A stretch of 10,183 nt of DNA from Flavobacterium sp. (GCA_030152225.1 JASLHL010000308.1:1-10183), one strand, 5' to 3'; counted from the first letter of the stretch, positions 1 to 5,945 are shown. The notes: a model not told the origin generated them from the letters alone. A program made the numbers and translations.

Positions 1-65
1 TACAAACAGATATCAAGCAACAGCAAGAATTACTTCAAAAACTAATGCAAGAAAGTATGAAATAG
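1..65 (+). CDS. C-terminal end of an unidentified protein (partial)
   Basis: The frame starting at base 3 is open to a TAG at 63-65 and encodes about 20 residues, ending in Q-E-L-L-Q-K-L-M-Q-E-S-M-K. The tail is rich in Gln, Glu, Lys and Leu, as expected for a helical or coiled-coil C-terminus. The rest of the gene lies left of the window, so the family cannot be named. A repeat tract begins immediately after the stop, and a rho-independent terminator on the same strand follows at 229-258. That arrangement supports this being the real 3' end of a plus-strand gene. The other two plus frames also stop within the first 110 bases, but neither is followed so directly by an intergenic pattern. Confidence 0.55.
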   Translation, partial: QTDIKQQQELLQKLMQESMK

Positions 66-71
66 TTTGGG

Positions 72-226
72 GTGGTGAGTGGTGAATTGTAAGTGGTGAG
101 TCGTGAGAGGTAAGTAGTTCAGTTTGTGAAGTTGTGAGTTGTAAACTGTTAACTATTAACTATTAACTGATTAACTGATTAACTGATTAACTGATTACTG
201 TAAACTACTAACTGTTAGCCTGTAAA
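72..226 (+). repeat. Degenerate heptanucleotide tandem array 1
   Basis: Nearly the whole stretch reads in 7-base steps of the form NNNGTRA or a close derivative. It begins with GTGGTGA units (72-78, 79-85, 93-99), passes through GTTGTGA, GTTGTAA, ACTGTTA and ACTATTA (131-165), and switches to four perfect octamers ACTGATTA (166-197). It ends in CTGTAAA-like units. The unit changes gradually along the array instead of being one fixed sequence. It begins a few bases after a stop codon and ends at a terminator, so it is probably transcribed as a 3' UTR. Related arrays occur at 4619-4805 (reverse orientation) and 5274-5391. Confidence 0.8.
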
Positions 227-228
227 CC

Positions 229-258
229 AAAAACGCCTCCACAAAGGAGGCGTTTTTT
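229..258 (+). terminator. Rho-independent terminator of the partial upstream gene
   Basis: A perfect 12-bp stem (229-240 with 246-257) has the GC-rich core CGCCTCC/GGAGGCG, a 5-base loop ACAAA and a run of six T at 253-258. The matching A run on the 5' arm could also allow function on the minus strand, but guaB has its own terminator closer by, at 271-301. Confidence 0.85.
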
Positions 259-270
259 ATATTGCACACA

Positions 271-301
271 AAAAAGCTATAACTATAGGGTTATAGCTTT
301 T
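271..301 (-). terminator. Rho-independent terminator of guaB
   Basis: A perfect 12-bp stem (272-283 with 290-301; arms AAAAGCTATAAC and GTTATAGCTTTT) has a 6-base loop. On the minus strand it is followed by a T run from the A tract at 271-275. It lies about 20 bases beyond the guaB stop codon. Its low GC content makes it weaker than its neighbour at 229-258, but its placement is right for guaB. Confidence 0.75.
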
Positions 302-321
302 AAAATTGAAATAAGTTTTAT

Positions 322-1794
322 CTATCTTGAATAGTTAGGAGCTGATTTAGTAATGGTGATATTATGTGGATGACTTTCACCAATACCTGAAGCTGTTAGC
401 TGTACAAAACGAGCTACTTCTTGTAGGGTTGGGATGTCTTTAGCACCACAGTATCCCATACCAGCGCGTAAACCTCCAATAAATTGTAACATACTCTCGT
501 TTAATTCCCCTTTGTATGGAACGCGACCTTCAATTCCTTCTGGAACTAATTTTTTCACGTCATCCTCTACATCTTGGAAATAGCGATCTTTAGATCCTTG
601 TTTCATGGCAGCAACAGATCCCATTCCGCGGTATGCTTTGAACTTTCTACCTTCAAAGATAATTGTTTCTCCTGGTGATTCTTTTGTTCCTGCTAACATA
701 GATCCTAACATCACACAATCAGCACCTGCACCGATTGCTTTAGGGATATCTCCTGTATAGCGTAATCCTCCATCTCCGATAACGGGAACGCCTGTACCTT
801 TTAAAGCAGCTGCAACTTCCATAATAGCAGAAAACTGAGGGAATCCCACACCTGCTACCACGCGAGTTGTGCAAATTGATCCAGGACCAATTCCCACTTT
901 CACTGCATCAGCGCCTGCTTCTACTAAATATAAAGCAGCCTCTGGTGTAGCGATATTTCCTACTACAACATCGATTTGTGGAAAAGCTTGTTTCACGGCT
1001 TTCAATACGCCTACAACGCCTTGTGTATGTCCGTGAGCCGTATCGATAATTAAAGCATCTACTCCAGCTTTTACTAAAGCCGTTGCACGCTCAACTGTAT
1101 CATGTGTAACACCTAAAGCTGCTGCAACGCGTAAACGACCAAATTGATCTTTATTTGCGTTGGGTTTTAGTGTTAATTTAGTGATATCTCTAAAAGTAAT
1201 GAGTCCCACTAATTTATACTCCGTATTTACTACAGGTAATTTCTCAATTTTATTCTCTTGTAGAATACCTTCCGCTTGCTCTAAAGTTGTTCCTTCTGCA
1301 GCAGTTACTAAGTTTTCTTTTGTCATTACCTCCGTAATAGGCTTTGCGTTCTCTTTTTCAAAACGCATATCTCTATTGGTGATAATTCCTTTTAAAACAC
1401 CGTGCTCATCCACTACTGGAATACCTCCAATACTGTACTCAGCCATGGCTTTCTTAGCATCTCCTACGGTTGCTGTTAAAGGGAGCGTTACAGGATCGAT
1501 AATCATTCCTGACTCTGCTCGCTTCACTTTGCGAACCTCTTTTGCTTGCTCTTCAATGGTCATATTTTTATGGATAACTCCAATTCCTCCTTCACGAGCA
1601 ATAGCAATAGCCATTTCGCTTTCCGTTACTGTATCCATCGCCGCAGATATAATAGGAACATTCAGCGTAATATTTCTTGAAAAATTTGTTTTTAAACTTA
1701 CCTCCCGTGGTAAAACTTCCGAATAATTTGGAACTAAAAGAACATCATCGTAAGTTAGTCCTTGACCGATGATTTTTGTTGTGTGTGCTTTCAT
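322..1794 (-). CDS. guaB: Inosine-5'-monophosphate dehydrogenase
   Basis: IMP dehydrogenase oxidises IMP to XMP with NAD+, the committed step of GMP synthesis in the cytosol. The product is about 490 residues, full length for bacterial IMPDH. The N-terminus has the family sequence [11 protein letters not shown]. Two CBS domains cover roughly residues 95-212, inserted in the catalytic barrel. The catalytic loop GPGSICTTR has its cysteine at about residue 308, followed by the phosphate-binding [11 protein letters not shown] and the mobile flap near [11 protein letters not shown]. The frame is open up to a TTG at 1821, but ATG at 1792-1794 (MKAHTTK) matches the usual flavobacterial start. In addition, a -7-like TAAATTTG covers the TTG codon, so the longer form is unlikely. 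It is downstream of the HMG-CoA lyase gene on the same strand (58-bp gap), and a terminator follows. Identity is very secure and the start is fairly secure. Confidence 0.97.
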   Translation of the reverse strand: MKAHTTKIIGQGLTYDDVLLVPNYSEVLPREVSLKTNFSRNITLNVPIISAAMDTVTESEMAIAIAREGGIGVIHKNMTIEEQAKEVRKVKRAESGMIIDPVTLPLTATVGDAKKAMAEYSIGGIPVVDEHGVLKGIITNRDMRFEKENAKPITEVMTKENLVTAAEGTTLEQAEGILQENKIEKLPVVNTEYKLVGLITFRDITKLTLKPNANKDQFGRLRVAAALGVTHDTVERATALVKAGVDALIIDTAHGHTQGVVGVLKAVKQAFPQIDVVVGNIATPEAALYLVEAGADAVKVGIGPGSICTTRVVAGVGFPQFSAIMEVAAALKGTGVPVIGDGGLRYTGDIPKAIGAGADCVMLGSMLAGTKESPGETIIFEGRKFKAYRGMGSVAAMKQGSKDRYFQDVEDDVKKLVPEGIEGRVPYKGELNESMLQFIGGLRAGMGYCGAKDIPTLQEVARFVQLTASGIGESHPHNITITKSAPNYSR

Positions 1795-1818
1795 GTGCAA
1801 TTGTAGTTGAATTGCACG

Positions 1819-1826
1819 CAAATTTA
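1819..1826 (-). promoter_or_regulatory. Probable guaB promoter (-7 element)
   Basis: On the minus strand, bases 1826-1819 read TAAATTTG, a full match to the Bacteroidota -7 consensus TAnnTTTG, about 24 bases upstream of the ATG at 1794. No clean TTTG is visible at the expected -33 position, only a T run. If used, transcription starts downstream of the TTG at 1821 and gives a short leader to the ATG. Confidence 0.45.
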
Positions 1827-1852
1827 GTTTTTTTTATTCAGTTAAAAAAATA

Positions 1853-2719
1853 CTAGTGGTAAAAATTAAAAACTTTTAACGCTTCATTATAGGCGCTCTC
1901 AAAAGACATGGCACTTAAATTAGTCTCAATCTTATTCGCAGTAAAATAACTTAACATTTTTTCTGTTGGCATATTACCAGTTAAATCATCTTTAGCCATT
2001 GGACATCCTCCATACCCTTTAATTGCCCCGTCATAACGCAAACAACCTGCTTTATAAGCTGCATCAATTTTTTCAAACCACGAGTCTGGCGTCGTGTGTA
2101 AATGCGCACCAAATTCAATCTCCGGATAAGCAGGAATCAAATTGCTGTACAAATAATCAATTACTTCTGGCGTTGAACTTCCCACCGTATCGGATAAAGA
2201 AAGTATTTTTACCCCCATGGTAGCCAATCGCTCTGTCCATTCTCCAACAATATCCACATTCCACGGATCTCCATAAGGATTACCAAAGCCCATAGACAAA
2301 TAAGCTACTACTTCTTTGTTGGTCTTATTAGCAATATTGAGGATCTCTTGCAGGGTAACTAAAGATTCTGCAATCGTCTTATGGGTATTTCGCATTTGAA
2401 AATTCTCCGAAATAGAAAAAGGAAATCCCAAGTACTGAATTTCTTTGTGTACAGATGCTTCTTCTGCCCCACGTGTATTGGCTATGATCGCTAATAACTT
2501 GCTTTGGGTTTTACTCAAATCCAGCTGTGCCAATACCTCTGTCGTATCGATCATTTGAGGAATCGCCTTGGCAGATACAAAACTTCCAAAATCGATCGTG
2601 TCAAATCCTACACGCAATAATGCTTGTAGGTATTGTACTTTTTTTTCTGTTGGGATAAACATTTTAATGCCTTGCATTGCATCGCGCGGACATTCGATAA
2701 TTTTTACTGTTGGTTTCAT
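1853..2719 (-). CDS. Hydroxymethylglutaryl-CoA lyase
   Basis: HMG-CoA lyase (a DRE-TIM metallolyase) cleaves 3-hydroxy-3-methylglutaryl-CoA into acetoacetate and acetyl-CoA, the last step of leucine catabolism. The 288-residue length fits the family. Visible landmarks are ECPRDAMQG at residues 9-17, with the catalytic Arg-Asp pair R12-D13. D43 in TIDFGSFVS stands where the human enzyme has Glu. SFVSAKAIPQM follows, and the metal-binding H206-x-H208 lies in GAHLHT. The signature loop GYGGCP carries the catalytic cysteine C239, and N249 follows in the LTGN segment. All catalytic residues are present. The loop reads GAIKGYGGCPMA instead of the usual SVAGLGGCPYA, so it is a divergent bacterial member. 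A related lyase or aldolase of the same superfamily is possible but less likely. ATG at 2719 lies 7 bases from a strong promoter match. It may be cotranscribed into guaB, since no terminator is visible in the 58-bp gap. Confidence 0.9.
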   Translation of the reverse strand: MKPTVKIIECPRDAMQGIKMFIPTEKKVQYLQALLRVGFDTIDFGSFVSAKAIPQMIDTTEVLAQLDLSKTQSKLLAIIANTRGAEEASVHKEIQYLGFPFSISENFQMRNTHKTIAESLVTLQEILNIANKTNKEVVAYLSMGFGNPYGDPWNVDIVGEWTERLATMGVKILSLSDTVGSSTPEVIDYLYSNLIPAYPEIEFGAHLHTTPDSWFEKIDAAYKAGCLRYDGAIKGYGGCPMAKDDLTGNMPTEKMLSYFTANKIETNLSAMSFESAYNEALKVFNFYH

Positions 2720-2726
2720 AGTGCTC

Positions 2727-2757
2727 CAAAGATAGAAGAAAGCAATAAATTCTCAAA
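2727..2757 (-). promoter_or_regulatory. Promoter of the HMG-CoA lyase gene
   Basis: On the minus strand there is TTTG at 2757-2754, a 19-base spacer and TATCTTTG at 2734-2727. Both elements match the Bacteroidota -33/-7 consensus in sequence and spacing. The -7 box ends only 7 bases before the ATG at 2719, so the predicted leader is a few bases at most. Confidence 0.7.
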
Positions 2758-2845
2758 AACAAATTAGCAAATTAAAAAACACTTCTTTTTCTTCCTACTC
2801 TAGTCTCCATTTAGTTCGATCATTTCTCCTCCCTTGAACGGCATG

Positions 2846-2862
2846 ATAATCTTTAAGATTAT
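2846..2862. promoter_or_regulatory. Perfect 8-bp inverted repeat, candidate operator
   Basis: ATAATCTTtAAGATTAT consists of two exact 8-base arms around one base. It has no T run and little GC, so it is not a terminator. It lies in the divergent region immediately before the putative -33 position of the sseB-like gene. That fits a dimeric regulator's site, though AT-rich palindromes of this size can arise by chance. Confidence 0.35.
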
Positions 2863-2897
2863 TTTAGATAAATAAAGTAGAATTAGTCGTAAGTTTG
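2863..2897 (+). promoter_or_regulatory. Probable promoter of the sseB-like/cat operon
   Basis: TAAGTTTG at 2890-2897 is a full match to the -7 consensus. The -33 position carries only TTTA (2863-2866), 23 bases upstream, which is a weak match. The -7 box directly abuts the ATG at 2898. If this promoter is used, the transcript probably begins inside the first codons and translation would start at the next in-frame ATG, 2922. Confidence 0.45.
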
Positions 2898-3680
2898 ATG
2901 AGCAAAGATAAAATAGTGACCATGACTCAATCCACGCAAAAAGCGATAAATAAAAACTTGCCACTGGCAGACATCATAGAAAAAGCAGGAACGATCGAAG
3001 CCTATCGCGCTGTTTTTTACGAAAAATTCTTAAAAAACGACATTTATGTATTGGTAAAAAAAGAGTATAATCAGGCCAATAGCTTCAACGCAAATGCACC
3101 AATTATTACCTTTGAAGATCAGAGAATTCCCGTTTTTACAGATCCTAAACACATTTACGATCAAGGGGCCATCCAAGACGAAATGAGCTATATGAAAGTC
3201 AACGGTAGAGCTTTTTTAGAGCTGGCTATGGGACACTATATCCTTGTAAACCCCTTTTCAAAAGTGTACAAAGAACTTGTACCCAACGAAGTAGCAGAGA
3301 TGTTAAATGGTTCTATTTTTAATGTAATCAAAGACAATGTAGCACACATTCACATGCAAGCACGCATTGGAAAACCAGAAACAGAACCAACAGCCTTATT
3401 ACAAGAGTTAAAGAAAACGTTTGCTTCTATTCCCGCTATCTCCTCCGCTTACCTTGGTTGGACGTATAACGAGCAAATAGACCAAAAACCACACTATATT
3501 TTTGCCGTTGATTGTCAAGTCAAAAATGCCGCTGGATTTAAAGAAATTGCCGATGTTATCTCCAATCTATGTAAACCACATTTGAAAAAAGAGGACTATA
3601 TCGATATTATTCGCCTCGAACCTAATGGTAATTTTAGCGACTATTTTTACAACCAAGATCAACCGTTTTACAGCAAATAA
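2898..3680 (+). CDS. SseB-family protein (SseB N- and C-terminal domains)
   Basis: This resembles the SseB family, named after an E. coli protein whose overproduction alters serine sensitivity; the biochemical role of the family is not established. About residues 25-140 look like the N-terminal domain, with FYEKFLKNDIYVLV, IPVFTDPKHIYD, YMKVNGRAFLELA and NPFSKVYKELVP. About residues 160-258 look like the C-terminal domain, with EPTALLQELKKTF, AYLGWTY and a closing DYIDIIRLEPNG block. There is no signal peptide or membrane segment, so it is cytosolic. The start is uncertain: TTG 2895, ATG 2898 and ATG 2922 are all in frame, and the promoter-like box ending at 2897 favours 2922 (253 codons with stop). 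The conserved region begins after all three. Its stop codon touches the ATG of the following acetyltransferase gene, which implies an operon with coupled translation. Confidence 0.8.
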   Translation: MSKDKIVTMTQSTQKAINKNLPLADIIEKAGTIEAYRAVFYEKFLKNDIYVLVKKEYNQANSFNANAPIITFEDQRIPVFTDPKHIYDQGAIQDEMSYMKVNGRAFLELAMGHYILVNPFSKVYKELVPNEVAEMLNGSIFNVIKDNVAHIHMQARIGKPETEPTALLQELKKTFASIPAISSAYLGWTYNEQIDQKPHYIFAVDCQVKNAAGFKEIADVISNLCKPHLKKEDYIDIIRLEPNGNFSDYFYNQDQPFYSK

Positions 3681-4355
3681 ATGAAAAACAAGTTACCCAC
3701 GTTTACTCCAATCGACAGAGAAACTTGGAGTAGAACCCCTTATTACGACTACTATCGTACCCAACTTAAAACAAAATATACCGTTAGTATCAAAATTGAT
3801 ATTACAACCCTTGTGGCTACCTATAAGTCAAAAGGATACAAATTCTTTCCAACCTTCCTCTATGTTATCCTACGTGCACTAAACAATAGCGAAGCTTTGC
3901 GTACTTGTATACACGAAGGTCAATTGGGTGTTTGGGATTTTCTCTCTCCTCAGTTTACACTCTTCCACGACGATGATAAAACCTTCTCTGATTTGTGGAG
4001 CGTCTATCACGCCGATTTTCAAGCCTTTCATCAAGCCATTGTCCAAGATATCGAACAGTATAAACACGTCAAAGGCATCAAAGTAAAATCAGGACTACCT
4101 GCTAATTTTGTACCAATCTCTTGCGTGCCTTGGATTAGCTTTGACAGCATTAGCCAAGATACTTCCCATGATACCGATTTCTTGAAACCCATTATCCGCT
4201 TTGGCAAATTCTACCAAGACCAAGAACGCGTATTAATCCCCCTCTCCGTTTATGTCAATCACGCAATTGCGGATGGGTATCACACCTCCATGTTTTTAAA
4301 TGACATTCAACAACTAGCCGATCATGTAGAGGATTGGTTGACAGTTGACAATTAA
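3681..4355 (+). CDS. cat: Type A chloramphenicol O-acetyltransferase homologue
   Basis: Type A CATs are trimeric cytosolic enzymes that transfer acetyl from acetyl-CoA to the 3-hydroxyl of chloramphenicol. The 224-residue length fits (about 215-220 is typical). Alignable family features are W16-x-R18 near the N-terminus, KFFPTFLYV, FHDDDKTFSDLWS, PWISF with S153 matching the CAT active-site serine, and NHAIADGYH near the C-terminus. In that motif H194 and D198 match the catalytic His and structural Asp of HHxxxDG. The first His of the motif is Asn and the usual Cys before Asp is Ala. All core catalytic residues are present, so activity is plausible, but resistance cannot be read from sequence and another acyl acceptor is possible. 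It follows the sseB-like stop with no gap (TAA-ATG). The last codons lie in two GTTGACA units, giving a slightly extended tail (TVDN). Confidence 0.87.
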   Translation: MKNKLPTFTPIDRETWSRTPYYDYYRTQLKTKYTVSIKIDITTLVATYKSKGYKFFPTFLYVILRALNNSEALRTCIHEGQLGVWDFLSPQFTLFHDDDKTFSDLWSVYHADFQAFHQAIVQDIEQYKHVKGIKVKSGLPANFVPISCVPWISFDSISQDTSHDTDFLKPIIRFGKFYQDQERVLIPLSVYVNHAIADGYHTSMFLNDIQQLADHVEDWLTVDN

Positions 4356-4359
4356 TCAG

Positions 4360-4614
4360 TTGTTGCTCTTTATCTCACTTAGTTTATATTTTATTTTAGT
4401 ATTCGATTTGCTCTTTATCTCACTTAGTTGATATTTGTTTTGGCGTTCGATGAATCTTCGATTTGCTCTTTATCTCACTTAATTGATATTTTGTTTTGGT
4501 GTTCGATGAATCTTCGATTTGCTCTTTATCTCACTTAGTTGATATTTTGTTTTAGTATTCGATTTGCTCTTTATCTCACTTAGTTGATATTTTGTTTTGG
4601 TGTTCGATGAATCT
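4360..4614. repeat. Five 45/56-bp direct repeats
   Basis: A conserved core beginning TTGCTCTTTATCTCACTTA occurs at 4363, 4408, 4463, 4519 and 4564. The distances are 45, 55, 56 and 45 bases. Each core is followed by a near-constant run containing GATATTTTGTTTTGGTGTTCGAT. The two period classes differ by an 11-base segment, GATGAATCTTC, that is present or absent. Between-core sequences are conserved, so this is not a CRISPR array. No hairpin or open frame explains it. It begins about 5 bases beyond the cat stop and runs directly into the heptamer array at 4619. Confidence 0.85.
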
Positions 4615-4618
4615 ACAT

Positions 4619-4805
4619 TTTCCATTCACCACTTTCCATTCACCACTTTCCACTCACCACTTTCCAATCACCACTTTCCATTCACCACTTTCCATTCACC
4701 ACTTTCCATTCACCACTTTCCATTCACCACTTTCCAATCACTATTCACCACTTACCATTCGCCACTCACCATTCACCATTCACCATTCACCATTCACCAC
4801 TTACC
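4619..4805 (-). repeat. Heptanucleotide tandem array 2 (reverse orientation)
   Basis: About 26 consecutive heptamers. The first part (4619-4744) is nine 14-base dimers of TTTCCAT plus TCACCAC with a few substitutions. The second part (4745-4805) is single heptamers, mainly TCACCAT. On the minus strand these read GTGGTGA, ATGGTGA, ATGGTAA and ATGGAAA, the same family as arrays 1 and 3, so this copy is inverted relative to them. Open frames across it are His/Pro/Ser/Phe-rich translations of the repeat and are not genes. Confidence 0.87.
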
Positions 4806-4826
4806 CAAAAAGAGGAATCTTAAACA

Positions 4827-4947
4827 AGTATGCTTTGGTAATTCTCCAACAGTGCTCCAACCATCCTTCGACAAAAAGGCCAATTTCCTTAGTAAACTCC
4901 AAGCATTCTTCAAGGAGTGTCGAACAAAACTAAAAGAATACCATACT
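4827..4947. other. Nested inverted repeats, candidate structured RNA domain
   Basis: AGTATG (4827-4832) pairs with CATACT (4942-4947). GTAATTCT (4838-4845) pairs with AGAATAC (4935-4941) with one bulged base. Inside these, TTCGACA (4867-4873) pairs exactly with TGTCGAA (4918-4924), and CTCC with GGAG. The helices are properly nested, so they could form one folded unit on either strand. No promoter was found that fixes the transcribed strand. Confidence 0.25.
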
Positions 4948-4961
4948 TAAACTAGTAAAAT

Positions 4962-5023
4962 GGCGGAAGACGATGAGAGGATGATCATAGTCATCCAATC
5001 AAACAGCGACTAGCTAATCCGCC
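4962..5023. other. Second nested inverted-repeat block
   Basis: GGCGGA (4962-4967) pairs exactly with TCCGCC (5018-5023) and encloses GGATGA (4979-4984) paired exactly with TCATCC (4991-4996) around a 6-base loop. It may be part of the same structured element as the block at 4827-4947. The helices are short, so chance is not excluded. Confidence 0.25.
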
Positions 5024-5100
5024 TGTGTCACCTGGAGAAAGGAAAGGTAGCATCCAATGAATCCGTTATACTGAAAAAAACACATACGGTGTCGATTTAC

Positions 5101-5135
5101 TGATGCGATGCTTCTTTCGTCAGCATGACAGGGGG
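5101..5135 (-). repeat. Probable Bacteroidota interspersed intergenic repeat
   Basis: Read on the minus strand, this contains TGTCATGCTGACGAAAGAAG followed by CATCGCATCA. From memory this resembles a short palindromic intergenic repeat common in Bacteroidota genomes, of the form TGTCATGCTGA(n)GAAG(n)GCATC. ATGCT and AGCAT form a 5-bp stem around GACGAAAGA. Copy number cannot be judged from one window. Confidence 0.4.
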
Positions 5136-5205
5136 ATTGTACGCATCTTTGCTAAAAAAGAAAATTTTATAGAGCCGATGAGTACCTCTTGATTCGAACA
5201 ATCTC

Positions 5206-5259
5206 AAAAAAAAAAGCATCGTATCAAACAGTTAATACCTGTGATACGATGCTTTTTTT
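5206..5259. terminator. Strong bidirectional terminator
   Basis: A perfect 18-bp stem (5209-5226 with 5242-5259) has the core GCATCGTATCA/TGATACGATGC and a 15-base loop, with an A run of ten on the left (5206-5215) and T run of seven on the right (5253-5259). Read on minus it closes the operon ending at 5392. Read on plus it is the first good terminator after cat, about 850 bases downstream. Confidence 0.9.
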
Positions 5260-5273
5260 ATGTAATTCTATAC

Positions 5274-5391
5274 GTAGTGAATGGTAAGTGGTAAGTAGTA
5301 AGTGGTAAGTGGTAAGTGGTGAATGTGAACCGTAAACTATAAACTGTACACTGTAAACTGTAAACTAAACTATAAACTATAAACCGTAAAC
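5274..5391 (+). repeat. Degenerate heptanucleotide tandem array 3
   Basis: Heptamers GTAGTGA, ATGGTAA, GTGGTAA, GTAGTAA, GTGGTAA, GTGGTAA and GTGGTGA run without interruption from 5274 to 5322. After a short irregular stretch they become TGTAAAC and TATAAAC units up to the stop codon of the lipoprotein gene. As in array 1, the order on the plus strand is GTGGTGA-type first and TAAAC-type last. It lies between a minus-strand stop codon (5392) and its terminator. Confidence 0.82.
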
Positions 5392-5934
5392 TTAAAAAAC
5401 TTCCCCTTCTTCCACGCCTTCAATGACTTGTTCCGAAGGAATCAACTGTAAGTCAACTGTTTTTGCGGCTGTAAACTTTACTTGGTCTTTATATTTCAGC
5501 ACCATGCCATTTTCTACATTCAAGCTCCACCCCTCTTTCAAGTAAATGGTTTTCGTTTTATCGCTTGTTAGGACAATGCTTTTTTCTTTTTGAGGCAAGA
5601 ATATTTCAGCTTCTTTGCCGTCTTTTGCAAAGAGCACAAAGCAACTTACTTCATTATTTTCTAAATCATTTTCTAGGTTTCCTTCGTCTTCGATTGGATT
5701 TAAGCGGAATCCCACTTCAAACACGCGAATACAATCTGCTACTAAATAACTGTAGCGATAGCCTGCTGTATAAGCACAACCAAAGCCATCTTCTTCACCT
5801 ACGACGGTTGTGCCCCCATCCGTTGTGATCGTCTTTTCTTGTTGTTCATTGCTTTTCCTATCCTTTAGGATAAAATCACAGGAAACTAAACTAACTGATA
5901 AGAGTACACCTACTACTAGTCCAATTTTTCTCAT
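5392..5934 (-). CDS. Predicted lipoprotein of unknown function
   Basis: This 180-residue protein begins with a short basic and hydrophobic signal peptide (MRKIGLVVGVLLSVS) and a lipobox LVSC, with acylated Cys19 followed by Asp. It should be exported and lipid-anchored. The mature part has a polar Thr/Gly linker to about residue 48, then GFGCAYTAGYRYSYL and further cysteines at C53, C68 and C98, which could form disulfides in the periplasm. A beta-rich C-terminal half (about 98-160) ends in an acidic tail. No known domain is recognised. It is the last gene of a three-gene operon, 11 bases after the gene upstream. Its stop codon coincides with the edge of heptamer array 3, so the C-terminal tail may have been altered by repeat growth. 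Confidence 0.8.
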   Translation of the reverse strand: MRKIGLVVGVLLSVSLVSCDFILKDRKSNEQQEKTITTDGGTTVVGEEDGFGCAYTAGYRYSYLVADCIRVFEVGFRLNPIEDEGNLENDLENNEVSCFVLFAKDGKEAEIFLPQKEKSIVLTSDKTKTIYLKEGWSLNVENGMVLKYKDQVKFTAAKTVDLQLIPSEQVIEGVEEGEVF

Positions 5935-5945
5935 CCTATAATCTT

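Larger units (their letters stand above)
4806..5205. other. Gene-free island between two inverted heptamer arrays
   Basis: No convincing coding region is seen. The longest open stretches (to TAA at 4948-4950 on plus, and a weak frame on minus at about 4800-4930) have no recognisable family and run out of the repeat. A 17-codon ORF starts at 4960 (MAEDDERM) and is unsupported. The stretch is less repetitive than its flanks and contains two nested inverted-repeat blocks (4827-4947 and 4962-5023), a probable interspersed repeat (5101-5135) and, just beyond, a strong terminator. It could be a decayed mobile element, a structured non-coding RNA locus or a long 3' UTR. Confidence 0.5.

Noticed and set aside
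1160..1726. 188-codon plus-strand ORF opposite guaB
   Set aside because: It lies wholly antisense to the secure IMP dehydrogenase gene, has no recognisable domain, and its composition is that expected of a complementary frame.
1795..1821. TTG start giving guaB nine extra residues
   Set aside because: The extra residues do not match the usual IMPDH N-terminus, and a -7 promoter box covers the TTG, so it would not be on the transcript.
3681..4355. Recently acquired resistance cassette
   Set aside because: The cat homologue is joined to an sseB-like gene, its base composition looks like its neighbours, and no integrase, attC-like site or IS flanks it. A resident gene is the simpler reading.
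4360..4614. CRISPR array
   Set aside because: The cores are regularly spaced, but the sequences between them are conserved instead of unique, the period varies by an 11-base block, and no cas genes are present.
4592..4950. Two overlapping plus-strand ORFs of 113 and 117 codons
   Set aside because: Most of each is the His/Pro/Ser/Phe translation of the heptamer array. The same repeat is open in two frames, which is a property of the repeat. The non-repeat tails match no family I know.
4806..5205. Complete insertion sequence
   Set aside because: No transposase frame, no clear terminal inverted repeats apart from the heptamer arrays, and no target duplication were seen.
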